A stretch of 64,000 nt of DNA from Streptomyces katrae (GTDB lineage Bacteria > Actinomycetota > Actinomycetes > Streptomycetales > Streptomycetaceae): positions 248,001 to 312,000 of the forward strand of contig NZ_CP020043.1 of assembly GCF_002028425.1 (NCBI RefSeq), in the 5' to 3' direction. The notes beneath the pieces were generated by a model that was not told the DNA's origin, did not search any database, and saw only the letters and a program-made list of their open reading frames with translations. A program made the position numbers and the translations under genes. The first letter of the stretch is position 1. Every line of letters starts with the position of its first letter. Below are positions 42,241-52,900 of the stretch, one piece after another.

Positions 42241-43508
42241 GCGGCGGCTCCCAGGCGCGGGCGGGTCAGGATCATGGCGCTCTGGAAGCCGCCGAAGCCG
42301 CTGCCGACGCTGAGCACGGTGTCCGTGCGGTGCTCGCGCGCGGTCAGCGGGATGTAGTCCAGGTCGCAGCCCGGGTCGGGGTGGTGCAGGTTGGCCGTCG
42401 GGGGGACGGTGTTGTGCTCGATGGCCAGGGCGCTGGCGGCCACCTCCAGGGAGCCGATCGCGCCGAGCGAGTGCCCGATCATCGACTTGATGGAGCTGAC
42501 CGGGGTCTCGTAGGCGTGCTGTCCGAGGCTGCGCTTGAAGGCGGCGGTCTCGTGCCGGTCGTTCTGCTTGGTGCCGGAGCCGTGGGCGTTGACGTAGTCG
42601 ACGGCGGTGGCGGGCAGGCGGGCCTCGTCGAGGGCGACGGTGATGGCCTCGGCCATCTCGCGGCCCTCGGCCTTCAGCCCGGTCATGTGGTAGGCGTTGC
42701 CGCGGCTGGCGAACCCGGCTATCTCGGCGTAGACGTGGGCGCCGCGGCGGCGGGCGCTCTCCAGCTCCTCCAGGACCAGGACCGCCGAGCCCTCGCCGAG
42801 GACGAACCCGTTGCGGGTGGCGTCGAAGGGGCGCGAGGCGGTCTCCGGGTGGTCGTTGCTGGGCGAGGTGGCCTTGATGGCGTCGAAGCAGGCCACGGTG
42901 ATCGGCGAGATCGGCGCCTCGGTGGCGCCGGTGACCATCACGTCGGCGCTGCCCTCGCGGATCAGTTCCACGGCGTGGCCGATGGAGTCCAGGCCCGAGG
43001 TGCAGCCGGTGGAGACCATGGAGACGGGGCCCTGGGCGCCGACGCGCCAGGCCACCTCGGCCGCCATCGAGCTGGGCACGAAGTAGTCGAACAGGTGGGG
43101 CACGGCGAGGGTGTGGTCCACCTGCCAGGTGGAGCCGCCCCCGCTGACGGCGTTGTACTCGTTGTCCAGGCCCGTGGTGCAGCCCACCGCGCTGCCCAGG
43201 GTGACGCCGGTGCGCGTGGGGTCCAGGGCCGCGGTGTCGAGCCCGCTGTCACGGACCGCCTCGTCGGCGCTGACCAGCGCGAACTGGGCGGCCCGGTCCA
43301 GGCGGGCGGCCTCCTCGGGGGTGAACCCGTGGGCGAGCGGGTCGAAGTCGGCCTCGGCGGCGATCCGCGAACGGAAGCCGGAGGCGTCGAAGAGGCTGAT
43401 GGCGCGGGTGGCGGTCCGCCCGGAGGTGAGCCGGGCCCAGTACGCCTTGGTGCCCACTCCCCCGGGTGCGACCACGCCGATCCCGGTGATGACGACGCGT
43501 CGGTTCAT
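42237..43508 (-). CDS. type II PKS ketosynthase alpha subunit
   Basis: 423 aa. Active-site Cys in [11 protein letters not shown] near residue 170, His in [14 protein letters not shown] near 310 and MIGHSLGA near 347, as in ActI-ORF1-type aromatic ketosynthases rather than FabF. It overlaps both neighbours by ATGA junctions: the DegT-like gene upstream and CLF downstream. No ACP gene follows the CLF, which is unusual for the KS-CLF-ACP order of these clusters. Confidence 0.97.
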   Translation of the reverse strand: MNRRVVITGIGVVAPGGVGTKAYWARLTSGRTATRAISLFDASGFRSRIAAEADFDPLAHGFTPEEAARLDRAAQFALVSADEAVRDSGLDTAALDPTRTGVTLGSAVGCTTGLDNEYNAVSGGGSTWQVDHTLAVPHLFDYFVPSSMAAEVAWRVGAQGPVSMVSTGCTSGLDSIGHAVELIREGSADVMVTGATEAPISPITVACFDAIKATSPSNDHPETASRPFDATRNGFVLGEGSAVLVLEELESARRRGAHVYAEIAGFASRGNAYHMTGLKAEGREMAEAITVALDEARLPATAVDYVNAHGSGTKQNDRHETAAFKRSLGQHAYETPVSSIKSMIGHSLGAIGSLEVAASALAIEHNTVPPTANLHHPDPGCDLDYIPLTAREHRTDTVLSVGSGFGGFQSAMILTRPRLGAAA

Positions 43509-44683
43509 GGGGTGTCCTTCACGGTGAGTCCTTCGTCGGTACGGTCGGAGAGCCTGGACCGCACCGACCTGCGCAGCGCGTCGATGACGGTGGTCACGTC
43601 CGCGTCGCTGAGCCCGGGGTGCAGGGGCAGGCGCACGGTGCGGTCCACCGCCCAGTCGCAGGAGGGCAACGGGGCCGCCGGGGGCTCCCCGTCGCCGTCG
43701 GCCGGGAACCGGTGCAGGGGCGCGTGGTGGGAGGTCGTGTAGATCTCCTCGGCCAGCAGGTCGGCGACGACCCCGTCCTTGATGGCGGGGTGGAGCTGCA
43801 CCCAGTACAGGCAGTCCGTGGACTCGTGGCCCTCGGGCAGCGGCGGGGGCGTCAGCAGCCCGTCGGTGCCGGCCAGCTCCCGGTCGTAGCGGGCGGCGAT
43901 CTCGCGGCGCCGCTCCACCATCTCGGGGAGGCGGCGCAGCTGGACGGTGCCGATGGCGGCGGTCAGGTCGTTGCCGGCGATCCCGCGCCCGTACTCGGGC
44001 AGGTCCGGTTCGCCGGGCAGGGAGGCATGGCCGAAGCCGCTGGCGCGGACCAGGCCACGGCGGGCGAGGAGGCGGGTGCGGGCGGCCCGTTCGGGGTCCT
44101 TCGCGTAGACCATGCCGCCGTCGCCGGTGACCAGGACCCGGCCGGGGTCGAAGCTCCACACGGCGAGGTCGCCGAAGGTGCCGGCGGGCCGGCCGTCGAC
44201 GCGGGAGGCGACGGAGCAGGCGCCGTCCTCGATCAGGGCCAGGCCCCGTTCCCGGCAGTGCGCGGCGATGCGGACGATGTCGCCGGCGCGTCCCCCGTAG
44301 TGGAGGAAGAGGACCGCGCGGGTGCGGTCGGTGAGGGCGGCCTCGACGTCCTCCAGGGACGGGTTGAGGGTGCGGCGGTCGACGTCGCAGAAGACGGGGC
44401 GGCCGCCGCGCGCGGCCACGGCCTCGGCGGTGGCGGGCAGGCCGAGGGAGGGCAGGACGACCTCGTCGCCCTCCTCGAGGTCGAGGGTCTCGACGGCCAG
44501 GTGCAGTGCGGTCGTGCCGGAGCTGGTGAAGACGACGTGGCCGGGCTCGATGCCCAGGTGCTCGGCGAAGGCCGTCTCGAAGGCCGTGGTGCGCCGTCCG
44601 CTGCCGAGCCTGCGGTCGTGGAACACCCCGGCGACCGCGTCGAGTTCCTCCGCCCCGACCTGGGGCTGAAACAAGTTGATCAT
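43505..44683 (-). CDS. DegT/DnrJ/EryC1-family protein lacking the PLP lysine
   Basis: 392 aa from ATG 44683. Fold motifs are normal: [13 protein letters not shown] near residue 57, the LIEDGACSV aspartate near 155 and [13 protein letters not shown] near 180. In the family the last motif reads SFxPxKN with the Schiff-base lysine; here it is [14 protein letters not shown], and the codon at that site is CGG (Arg) on direct reading. Normal transamination is therefore unlikely. ColD-type dehydratases use His at this site; Arg is a different change. It heads the operon with KS-alpha, CLF and the ActIV-like enzyme. No deoxysugar genes are in view. Confidence 0.85.
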   Translation of the reverse strand: MINLFQPQVGAEELDAVAGVFHDRRLGSGRRTTAFETAFAEHLGIEPGHVVFTSSGTTALHLAVETLDLEEGDEVVLPSLGLPATAEAVAARGGRPVFCDVDRRTLNPSLEDVEAALTDRTRAVLFLHYGGRAGDIVRIAAHCRERGLALIEDGACSVASRVDGRPAGTFGDLAVWSFDPGRVLVTGDGGMVYAKDPERAARTRLLARRGLVRASGFGHASLPGEPDLPEYGRGIAGNDLTAAIGTVQLRRLPEMVERRREIAARYDRELAGTDGLLTPPPLPEGHESTDCLYWVQLHPAIKDGVVADLLAEEIYTTSHHAPLHRFPADGDGEPPAAPLPSCDWAVDRTVRLPLHPGLSDADVTTVIDALRRSVRSRLSDRTDEGLTVKDTP

Positions 44684-44718
44684 GGTCGCCTCTCGCGTGC
44701 GGGTGTCTCCCCGATCTT

Positions 44719-44735
44719 GTCGACCGCCGCTCGAC
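44719..44735 (-). promoter_or_regulatory. candidate SARP site for the DegT-KS-CLF operon
   Basis: Minus strand GTCGAG and GTCGAC spaced exactly 11 bp (a third weaker repeat CTCCAT lies 11 bp before), 36-52 bp upstream of ATG 44683. Confidence 0.55.
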
Positions 44736-44788
44736 GAACGATGGAGGGCCGGTGGTCCCCCCGGTCGCGACACCGGGGCCGAGACGCC

Positions 44789-44805
44789 TTCGAGTACCGC
44801 TCCAT
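44789..44805 (+). promoter_or_regulatory. candidate SARP site for the ketoreductase operon
   Basis: TTCGAG and CTCCAT spaced 11 bp, 54-70 bp upstream of the KR start at 44859. Together with 44719-44735 it gives each divergent operon its own site. Confidence 0.58.
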
Positions 44806-44858
44806 CGCGGTGACGGATCCTCCGCGTGCGCCACCAGTCGATTCACCGAGGAGTTCTC

Positions 44859-45662
44859 ATGCCCGACCAGGCCCAGGAGCAGGACCAGACCAAGCGCGTC
44901 GCCGTCGTCACCGGAGCGACCAGTGGTATCGGCCTGGAAGCGGCCCGCACCCTGGCCGCGCAGGGACACCGGGTGTTCATCGGCGCCCGCGACGCCGACA
45001 ACGTGGCCCGTACCGTCAAGGAGCTCACCGCCGAGGGCCTGGAGGTCGACGGCGCGAGCGTGGACGTGCGCAGCGGCGAGGGCGTCAAGGCCTGGGTCGA
45101 GGCGGCCGTGGAGCGGTTCGGCACCATCGACGTGGTGGTCAACAACGCCGGCCGCTCGGGCGGCGGCGTCACCGCCGACATCGCCGACGAGCTCTGGTAC
45201 GACGTCATCGAGACCAACCTCAACAGCGTCTTCCGCGTCACCCGCGAGGTCCTGAACACCGGCGGCATGCGCGCCAAGAACCGCGGCCGCATCATCAACA
45301 TCGCCTCCACTGCCGGCAAGCAGGGCGTGGTCCTGGGCGCCCCCTACTCGGCGTCCAAGCACGGCGTGGTGGGCTTCACCAAGGCGCTGGGCAACGAGCT
45401 GGCCCCGACGGGCATCACCGTCAACGCCGTCTGCCCCGGCTACGTCGAGACGCCGATGGCCGAGCGGGTCCGCCAGGGCTACGCCGCCGCGTACCAGACC
45501 ACCGAGGAGGCCGTGCTGGAGAAGTTCCAGGCCAAGATCCCCCTCGGCCGCTACTCCACCCCGCAGGAGGTCGCCGGGCTCGTGGGCTACCTGGCCTCCG
45601 ACACCGCCGCCTCCATCACCTCGCAGGCCCTCAACGTCTGCGGTGGCCTCGGCAACTTCTGA
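44859..45662 (+). CDS. type II PKS C9 ketoreductase, ActIII-like SDR
   Basis: 267 aa from ATG 44859 (GAGGAG upstream). NADPH motif TGATSGIG near residue 20, NNAGRSGGG near 95, catalytic YSASKHG near 165, and the C-terminal VCGGLGNF like that of ActIII. It reduces the C9 carbonyl of the nascent poly-beta-ketone and directs first-ring folding. First gene of the KR-ARO/CYC 2-SDR operon. Confidence 0.95.
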   Translation: MPDQAQEQDQTKRVAVVTGATSGIGLEAARTLAAQGHRVFIGARDADNVARTVKELTAEGLEVDGASVDVRSGEGVKAWVEAAVERFGTIDVVVNNAGRSGGGVTADIADELWYDVIETNLNSVFRVTREVLNTGGMRAKNRGRIINIASTAGKQGVVLGAPYSASKHGVVGFTKALGNELAPTGITVNAVCPGYVETPMAERVRQGYAAAYQTTEEAVLEKFQAKIPLGRYSTPQEVAGLVGYLASDTAASITSQALNVCGGLGNF

Positions 45663-45725
45663 GCCCGCCCCGCCCGACCCCGTACGCACGTACGCGTGTA
45701 CGACCCCGAACCGAGGAGCAAGACC

Positions 45726-46679
45726 ATGCCGCAGCCCGGCCTGCGTGAAGTGGAGCACGAGATCACGGTCTCGGCCCCGGCCGCCGCCGTGTACCGGTTG
45801 ATCGCCGAGGTGCAGAACTGGCCGCGGATCTTCCCCCCGACCATCTACGTGGACCACATCCCGCAGGGCGGGAACGAGGAGCGCATCCGGATCTGGGCCA
45901 CCGCCAACGGCGAGCCCAAGAACTGGACCTCCCGCCGCACCCTGGACCCGGAGAAGCTGACGATCACCTTCCGCCAGGAGGTCCCGGCTCCCCCGGTCGC
46001 CGCGATGGGCGGCACCTGGATCATCGAGCCGGTCTCGGAGGGCGAGTCCCGGGTGCGGCTGCTGCACGACTACCGGGCCGAGGACGACGACCCGCAGAAG
46101 CTGGAGTGGATCGACCGCGCGGTCGACCGCAACTCGCGCTCGGAGCTGGCCGCGCTCAAGACCAACGTCGAGCACGCCCACGCCACCGAGGACCTGACGT
46201 TCTCCTTCGAGGACACGGTCCGCGTCGAGGGCTCCGCCAAGGACGTCTACGACTTCGTCAACGAGGCGCACCTGTGGCCCGAGCGGCTGCCGCACGTGGC
46301 GGTCGTCCGGCTGACCGAGGACACCCCGGGCCTGCAGGAACTGGAGATGGACACCCGGGCCAAGGACGGCTCCGTCCACACCACCAAGTCCTACCGGGTG
46401 ACGTTCCCGGACGAGCGGATCGCCTACAAGCAGACGACCCTGCCTGCGCTGATGAGCCTGCACACCGGCTACTGGACGTTCGCCGAGGACGGCGAGGGCG
46501 GCGTGTCCGCCTCCTCCCAGCACACGGTGACGATCAACACCGCGAACATCGCCCGGATCCTGGGCCCCGAGGCCACGGTCGAGGACGCCAAGGCGTACGT
46601 CCGGTCCGCCCTCAGCACCAACAGCACGGCCACCCTCAACCACGCCAAGACCTTCGCCGAGCAGCGGGCCCGTCGATGA
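45726..46679 (+). CDS. di-domain aromatase/cyclase 2 (SRPBCC fold)
   Basis: 317 aa, two START-like halves ([18 protein letters not shown] near residue 20 and [18 protein letters not shown] near 175). It lies directly behind the ketoreductase, as in many reducing type II clusters, so it is the likelier of the two paralogues for first-ring aromatisation. It overlaps the next SDR by ATGA. Confidence 0.95.
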   Translation: MPQPGLREVEHEITVSAPAAAVYRLIAEVQNWPRIFPPTIYVDHIPQGGNEERIRIWATANGEPKNWTSRRTLDPEKLTITFRQEVPAPPVAAMGGTWIIEPVSEGESRVRLLHDYRAEDDDPQKLEWIDRAVDRNSRSELAALKTNVEHAHATEDLTFSFEDTVRVEGSAKDVYDFVNEAHLWPERLPHVAVVRLTEDTPGLQELEMDTRAKDGSVHTTKSYRVTFPDERIAYKQTTLPALMSLHTGYWTFAEDGEGGVSASSQHTVTINTANIARILGPEATVEDAKAYVRSALSTNSTATLNHAKTFAEQRARR

Positions 46680-47524
46680 CGGAGGGGACGCCCCGGGTCT
46701 GGTTCGTCACCGGTGCCTCCAGGGGCCTGGGACGGGCCGTCGCCGAGGTCGTCCTGGAGGCAGGGGACACCGTGGTCGCCACGGCCCGCCGCGTCGAGGC
46801 GCTCGACGGACTCGTCGAGCGCTTCGGCGCGCAGGTCGTCCCCATGACCCTGGACGTCAGCGACCGCGCGGCGGTGTTCGCGACCGTGGCCGAGGCCGGG
46901 GAGCGGGCCGGGCGGATCGACGTCCTGCTCAACAACGCCGGGTACGGGCTGGCCGGTGCGGTGGAGGAGGTCACCGAACGACAAGTCCGCGACCAGTTCG
47001 ACGTGAACTTCCTCGGCGCCCTGTGGACCACCCAGGCCGTACTCCCGCTGATGCGCCGCCAGGGCTCGGGCCACCTCCTCCAGATGTCCAGCATCGCGGG
47101 CGTGACCACGTACCCCAACCTGGGCATGTACTGCGCCAGCAAATGGGCCTTGGAGGCGATGGGCGAGACCCTGGCCCGGGAGGTCGCCGGCTTCGGGATC
47201 AAGGTCACCCTGATCGAGGCCGGCGAATTCCGCACCGAGTGGAGCGCGAGCTCCCTGGTGCGGGCCACGCCCAAGACCGCCTACGACACCGTGCTGGCCC
47301 AGCGCCGGCACGGACTGTCGGGTGCCTTCGCCCACCTCCAGCCCGGCGACCCGCGCCGGGCCGGGGTGGCGTTGCTGAAGCTGCTGGAGGCCGATGAGCC
47401 CCCACTCCGCCTCCTCCTGGGCGCCAGTGCGGCCGACCGCGCCCCGGCGGTGCTGCGCGAGCGGCTGGCCGGCTGGGAGGAGTGGGCCCCCCTGGCCCCG
47501 ACGACGGACTTCCCGCCGGCCTGA
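46676..47524 (+). CDS. short-chain dehydrogenase/reductase, tailoring
   Basis: 282 aa, classical SDR with TGASRGLG near residue 12, NNAGYGLAG near 88 and [11 protein letters not shown] near 152; translationally coupled to ARO/CYC 2. It is of the longer oxidoreductase type with a C-terminal extension. The likely role is a second ketoreduction or a late tailoring step on the aromatic polyketide; its substrate is not visible from sequence. It converges on metK with only 28 bp between the stops and no hairpin. Confidence 0.88.
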   Translation: MTEGTPRVWFVTGASRGLGRAVAEVVLEAGDTVVATARRVEALDGLVERFGAQVVPMTLDVSDRAAVFATVAEAGERAGRIDVLLNNAGYGLAGAVEEVTERQVRDQFDVNFLGALWTTQAVLPLMRRQGSGHLLQMSSIAGVTTYPNLGMYCASKWALEAMGETLAREVAGFGIKVTLIEAGEFRTEWSASSLVRATPKTAYDTVLAQRRHGLSGAFAHLQPGDPRRAGVALLKLLEADEPPLRLLLGASAADRAPAVLRERLAGWEEWAPLAPTTDFPPA

Positions 47525-47552
47525 GCCCCTGGCGCCCTGACCCCCTGGAGCC

Positions 47553-48761
47553 CTAGAGACCGGCCGCGGCGCGCAGGGCGTCGGCGCGGTCCGTGCGCTC
47601 CCAGGTGAAGTCGGGGAGCTCGCGGCCGAAGTGGCCGTAGGCGGCGGTCTGCGCGTAGATCGGGCGCAGCAGGTCCAGGTCGCGGATGATGGCGGCCGGG
47701 CGGAGGTCGAAGACGCTGGAGACCGCCTCCTGGATCCGCTCGTCGGGCAGGGTGCCGGTGCCGAAGGTCTCCACGAAGAGGCCGACGGGCTCGGCCTTGC
47801 CGATCGCGTACGCGACCTGCACCTCGCAGCGGGCCGCGAGGCCGGCGGCGACGACGTTCTTGGCGACCCAGCGCATCGCGTACGCCGCCGAGCGGTCCAC
47901 CTTCGACGGGTCCTTGCCCGAGAAGGCACCGCCGCCGTGACGGGCCATACCGCCGTAGGTGTCGATGATGATCTTGCGGCCGGTCAGGCCTGCGTCGCCC
48001 ATCGGGCCGCCGATCTCGAAGCGCCCGGTCGGGTTGACCAGCAGCCGGTACCCCTCGGTGTCCAGCTTGATGCCCTCGGCGGCCAGCTGCCCGAGCACGT
48101 GCTCGACGACGAACTCCCGGATGTCCGGGGTGAGCCGCACCTCCAGTGCGATGTCGGCGGCGTGCTGCGTGGAGACCACGACCGTGTCGAGCCGGACCGG
48201 CTTGTCCCCGTCGTACTCGATGGTGACCTGCGTCTTGCCGTCGGGCCGCAGGTAGGGAACGATCGCGCTCTTGCGCACCTCGGACAGGCGCCGGGACAGC
48301 CGGTGCGCGAGGTGGATCGGCAGCGGCATCAGCTCGGGGGTCTCGTCGCAGGCGTAGCCGAACATCAGACCCTGGTCGCCCGCGCCCTGCCGGTCGAGCT
48401 CGTCGCCCTCGCCCTCCACCCGCCGCTCGTACGCCGTGTCGACGCCCCGCGCGATGTCCGGGGACTGCGCGCCGATGGACACCGAGACGCCGCAGGAGGC
48501 GCCGTCGAAACCCTTGTTGGACGAGTCGTAGCCGATCTCCAGGATCTTGTCGCGGACGAGCTGGGCGATCGGCGCGTACGCCTTCGTCGTCACCTCACCC
48601 GCGATGTGGACCTGGCCGGTGGTGATCAGGGTCTCCACGGCCACGCGCGAGGTCGGATCCCGTCGCAGCAGCGCGTCGAGGATGGTGTCGCTGATCTGGT
48701 CGGCGATCTTGTCGGGGTGGCCCTCGGTCACGGACTCCGAGGTGAAAAGACGACGGGACAT
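47553..48761 (-). CDS. metK: S-adenosylmethionine synthetase
   Basis: 402 aa from ATG 48761 with a perfect AGGAGG. Starts [16 protein letters not shown]; further motifs [20 protein letters not shown] and [16 protein letters not shown] are those of MetK. It makes SAM from methionine and ATP. A candidate SARP site in its own promoter suggests a cluster-dedicated or cluster-boosted copy. No methyltransferase is visible in the window, so the user of the SAM should lie outside it. Confidence 0.97.
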   Translation of the reverse strand: MSRRLFTSESVTEGHPDKIADQISDTILDALLRRDPTSRVAVETLITTGQVHIAGEVTTKAYAPIAQLVRDKILEIGYDSSNKGFDGASCGVSVSIGAQSPDIARGVDTAYERRVEGEGDELDRQGAGDQGLMFGYACDETPELMPLPIHLAHRLSRRLSEVRKSAIVPYLRPDGKTQVTIEYDGDKPVRLDTVVVSTQHAADIALEVRLTPDIREFVVEHVLGQLAAEGIKLDTEGYRLLVNPTGRFEIGGPMGDAGLTGRKIIIDTYGGMARHGGGAFSGKDPSKVDRSAAYAMRWVAKNVVAAGLAARCEVQVAYAIGKAEPVGLFVETFGTGTLPDERIQEAVSSVFDLRPAAIIRDLDLLRPIYAQTAAYGHFGRELPDFTWERTDRADALRAAAGL

Positions 48762-48821
48762 GCGGCTTCCTCCTGTGTAGGCCCGGTGCACGGCCCTGTG
48801 CACGGCCGGAACCGCGACGCT

Positions 48822-48849
48822 CCCCGACCGCCCTGGAGCCGCGCTCGAA
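48822..48849 (-). promoter_or_regulatory. candidate SARP site, metK promoter
   Basis: Minus strand TTCGAG, CTCCAG and a weaker TCGGGG at 11-bp steps, about 61-88 bp upstream of the metK ATG. The first two 11-mers agree at 8 of 11 positions. No SAM-riboswitch-like leader is apparent. Confidence 0.58.
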
Positions 48850-48873
48850 CGCGGCGGACGCCCGGGCCGCGGT

Positions 48874-49662
48874 TCAGACCGCCGCGCTCGCCGCGACCCG
48901 GTCGCCGCGGGCCGGGCTCAGGAGCCGCCCGTGCAGCCGCTTGAGCTCCGCGGAGGGCTCCAGGCCCAGTTCCTCGGCGAGCAGCCGGCGCACCTTCTGG
49001 TAGGCCTGCAGGGCCTCCGCGCGGCGGCCGGCGGCGCCGAGGGCGCCGATGAGCCGGCTGTGGAACCACTCGTTGAGCGGGTAGTCGTTGATCAGCTTGC
49101 GCAGCTCCGGTATGGACTCGCGGTGCCGGCCCAGCGCCTCCTGGGCCTCGATCCGGGTCTCGAACGCCCTGATCCGCAGCTCCTCCAGGTGCACGATGTG
49201 CCCGGCGAGCACGTCGCCGGCGGGGAAGTTCGACAGGGCCGGCCCGCGCCACAGGTCGAGCGCCTGGCCGACCGTGCGCAGCGCCCGCTGCGGCTCCTCC
49301 TCAGCCAGTTCGTACCGGGCCCGGGTGACCAGCCGCTCGAAGATCCGTACGTCGACCTCGGAGTCCTCGACGCGCATCACGTACCCGGACGGGCCGGTGA
49401 CGATCAGGCAGCGGCCGGCGGGCGCGAGCTGCTCCTGGGTGAACATCCGGCGCGCGTGGTAGACGTACGTCTGGAGCGTGGTGACGGCACTGCGCGGGGG
49501 GTTCTCGCCCCACAGCTCCCGGATCAGGGCCTCGGCCGTGACGACCTCGCCGGGCCGGGTGAGCAGCAGCGCGAGCGTCTGGCAGACCTTGGGGGTGCCC
49601 GGCTCGTAGGTCCGGCCGTCGTCGGTGACGATCTCGAAGGGGCCGATGAGATTGAAGCGCAT
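48874..49662 (-). CDS. SARP-family pathway-specific transcriptional activator
   Basis: 262 aa from ATG 49662. Residues 1-95 form the OmpR-like winged helix ([19 protein letters not shown], then [27 protein letters not shown]) and 95-255 the BTAD tetratricopeptide domain ([40 protein letters not shown]). This is the short ActII-ORF4/RedD type that activates antibiotic promoters by binding direct repeats overlapping the -35 region. It is the only regulator in the window and the natural reader of the 11-bp repeats listed here. The 272-bp gap upstream holds its promoter and the terminator of the indigoidine operon. Confidence 0.94.
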   Translation of the reverse strand: MRFNLIGPFEIVTDDGRTYEPGTPKVCQTLALLLTRPGEVVTAEALIRELWGENPPRSAVTTLQTYVYHARRMFTQEQLAPAGRCLIVTGPSGYVMRVEDSEVDVRIFERLVTRARYELAEEEPQRALRTVGQALDLWRGPALSNFPAGDVLAGHIVHLEELRIRAFETRIEAQEALGRHRESIPELRKLINDYPLNEWFHSRLIGALGAAGRRAEALQAYQKVRRLLAEELGLEPSAELKRLHGRLLSPARGDRVAASAAV

Positions 49663-49860
49663 GGAAGATGACTCCTCATCAGCGAGAAGAGCAAAAAAAA
49701 CAGGACGGCTGGAATCAATAGAAGTGTCTTGTGTAGGGAATGTGCACGTCAACGGCGGCGATGTCAGAACGCGGTCAAGCTGCGTCAGAATTGAGCCACC
49801 TACTGGCCGGTTTTTCCTCCACCGCCGAAAAGCATCCGGAAAACAGCCGAAAAACACGAA

Positions 49861-49904
49861 AGGACGGCCGCCCCGCCGGAATTCTCCGGCGGGGCGGCCG
49901 TCCT
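49861..49904. terminator. perfect 44-base palindromic terminator after the indigoidine synthetase gene
   Basis: 20-bp arms (49861-49880 / 49885-49904) pair without mismatch around GAATTC. It lies 31-74 bp beyond the NRPS stop on the minus strand and isolates the upstream operon from the SARP gene. Confidence 0.85.
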
Positions 49905-49934
49905 CATTCGGGCCGCTCTCCCTTACTCAGGCAC

Positions 49935-52900
49935 TCACTCGCCGAGCAGGTAGCGGATGTGCTTGACCAGCTCGCCGATGTCCTCGCGCAGCAGGCTGTA
50001 GTGGTCGGCGTCGAGGTCGATGACCGTCGGCGGCTCGGCCGAGTAGCCGCTGCTGTTCTCCAGGAACGAGTAGTCGTCGCCCACGGCCTTGAAGATGCTG
50101 ATCGGCGCCTGGAGCGTGCGCTCGGCCAGCTCGTGGAAGCTGTACTCGAATTCGTAGGTCTGGCCCACGACCGAGATGATCCGGCGGGCCAGCTCGACGT
50201 CGATCCCCTTGAGTTCGCTGATGAACTCGGCGAAGGACGCCTCGTCCGTCACCGTCTCCAGGCACCGGTCCAGGTCCGGACCGGAAATCGTGCCGGTGAA
50301 GACGGAGAAGAGGATCGTGGTGTAGCCGCGGTTGGCGAAGGACGCCTCACGGCCCCACACCTTGCCGTTCTCGGCGCGCACCTTCGGGGAGCCCGGGGCG
50401 ATCAGGAAGAGGTTGTCCACCTTCTCGCCCGCCTGCTCCAGCTGGTAGGCCGTCTCGAAGGCGACACGGGCACCGAAGGAGTAGCCCCACAGGGTGTAGG
50501 GGCCGGCCGGCTGGATCTCCTTGAGGGCCTCGATGTCCTTCTTGGCCATCTCGGTGATGGTCTCGTACGGGGTCTCGCCCTCGTTGATGCCGTAGGACTG
50601 GACGCCGTAGAACGAGCGGCCGAGGCCGATCTCGCCGGCCAGGCTGCGCAGGTTCATCGGGTAGCCGCCCAGACCCGGCCAGCAGATCACGGGCCGGGCC
50701 TTGCCGGTCTCCGCGTGCAGGCGGACGAAGCGCGAGGACTCCTGGGCGACCTCGCGCTCCAGGCGGCGGGCCAGCTTCTCGATGGTCGGGGACTCCAGGA
50801 CGCTCTGCAGCGGCAGGGAGACACCCAGGCGGGAGTTGAGCTCGCGCACCAGGCCGACGGCGATCAGCGAGTTGCCGCCCGACTCGAAGAAGTCGTCCTG
50901 GACGGAGGCGTTCTCGCGGCGCAGGGCCTTCTCCCAGACGCCCGCGATCTCCTTCTCCGTCTCCGTGCGCGGGGCGACGAAGGGGCGCTCCACGAGCTCG
51001 GCGTTGACCTGGTCGGAGGCGGCGAGCGCCTTGACGTCGATCTTGCCGTTGGCGGACAGCGGCAGCCGCTCGAAGACCACGACCCGGTTGGGGATCATGT
51101 AGTCCGGCAGGAAGCTGACGAGGTCGTCGCGGATGAGCTCGGCCGGACCGCGCATGTGGACGCTGTCCTCACGCATGCCCTCGTGGCTGACCTGCTCGTC
51201 GCTGATGCGGCCGCCGACGAAGAAGTACATCGGACCGCTCTCGACGCCGTTCGCGGCCAGGACCGCGTCCATGCGGCGCGAGGCCGGCAGCGGGTTGCCC
51301 GTCTTGGAGCTGTAGCCGGAGGACATGAAGCCCAGGTTCAGCCCGTTCATCATCAGGTGCTGGAGCTTCTTGCCGAGGGTGACGTACTTCAGCCACTCCT
51401 CCTCGGCGCGGCTGTAGACGCTGATGCCGAAGCTGGCGGCCTGGTACACCGACTGGTTGATCGCGATGACGTGCTTCTTGAGGACGATGTCGTCCGAGAA
51501 GCGGGTCAGCTCGCCGTTCTCGTAGCGGTACTGGCCCTCGGGCAGGCCGGCGATCTTGTTGCCGTGCGTCTGGACGTAGACCTCGGCGTGGTCCTCGCGC
51601 GGGCCCGCGTGCGGGACCAGCTCGAAGGTGCCCAGGTAGTAGTCCTCCTCGGCGACGTCGAGCAGGTCCTTGACGGCCGGCTCGTAGGCGCGGTCGTGGA
51701 TGTCCAGGCCGTAGGCCGGCAGGATCTGCTCGAAGAGGCCGACCATGTGGCCGGTCTCGATCTCCAGGACCTCGACGATGTTGTTCTTGTAGACCGGCTC
51801 GATGCCGCTCTTCTTGCCGATGAAGTGGATCTGCGCCGTCGGCTTGCCGGTGGCCTCGCGCTCGCTGATGAGCACGAGCTGGTGGCGGACCGGCTGGTAG
51901 TAGTAGTAGCCCGGCTTGAGACCGCCGACGCCCTCCAGCTCGAAGTACATCTGCGTCGCGTACAGCGCGCCCGGGGAGGCGTAGCCGTACTTCGGCAGCA
52001 GGCGCTCCTCGCTGATGTACTGGCCGAACCAGCGCAGGATCTGGCCGAGCTCGGCGGGGGCCAGGTCGGCCGCCTTGCGCGAGTAGCCGGCGGTGACCGT
52101 GGCGCCGAGCAGGCCGAGGAGGTCGGCCTGGGTGACGGGGCCGCCCTCGTAGAAGCGGTACGTCTTGCGGGCGAAGACGCGGGCGCGCTGCTCGGGGGTG
52201 GGCTCGGAGCCCTCCAGGTCGAAGGCCGGGCGGGCGGCCAGCTCGGCGTCGTCGCGCAGGCCCGGGTTGGACAGCTGCGCCTTGACCTGGAGCTTGCTCT
52301 TCTTCGACGCGTGGTGGGAGCCGTGGTTGCCCTGGTCCATCAGGGCGGCTTCCTTCTCGCTGAGCTCGATGCAGGCGATCAGGTTCTGGAAGCCGGTGCG
52401 GCCGTCATTCTTGACGATGACGGCGGCGTTGCGGACCCAGTCGTGGTTCTCGATCGCCAGGGAGATCTCGTCGAGCTCGACGCGGTAGCCGCGCAGCTTG
52501 ACCTGGTTGTCGGCGCGGCCGGCGAACTGCACCGTGCCGTCGGCGTTCCACTGGCCGAGGTCGCCCGTCTTGTACAGGCGGACGGGCTCGGCGCCCTCCT
52601 CCAGCTCGATCTCCAGGAAGCGCTCGGCGGTCAGGTCCTCGCGGTGCAGGTAGCCGCGGGCCAGCTGGATGCCGCCGATGTACAGCTCGCCTATCTCCCC
52701 CACGCCGACCGGCTTGAGGGTCTCCTTGTCGAGGATGTGGTACGTGGTGCCGTGCACCGGGGAGCCGATGGAGATGGACTGCGGTCCCTCGTCCAGGTCG
52801 GCGGGGTCCACGGGGAACGAGGACGAGTTGATCGTCGTCTCGGTCGGCCCGTAGACGTTGATGAGCGCCCGGCCGGGCATCTCCTGCGTGGTCTGGATCG

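Noticed and set aside
42237-46643. Minus-strand frame of 1468 codons spanning KS-alpha, DegT and the opposite KR operon
   Set aside because: It fuses the true KS-alpha frame with antisense of genes on the other strand; separate well-supported starts exist for each.
48762-48873. Possible SAM riboswitch before metK
   Set aside because: Only about 110 bp separate metK from the SARP gene, and I see no SAM-I or SAM-II core; the repeats there fit a SARP site better.
49663-49860. TGAC repeats at about 10-11 bp spacing in the SARP promoter as an autoregulatory site
   Set aside because: The half-sites do not match the TTCGAR/CTCNR pattern of the other promoters and the spacing varies, so I do not list it as a site.
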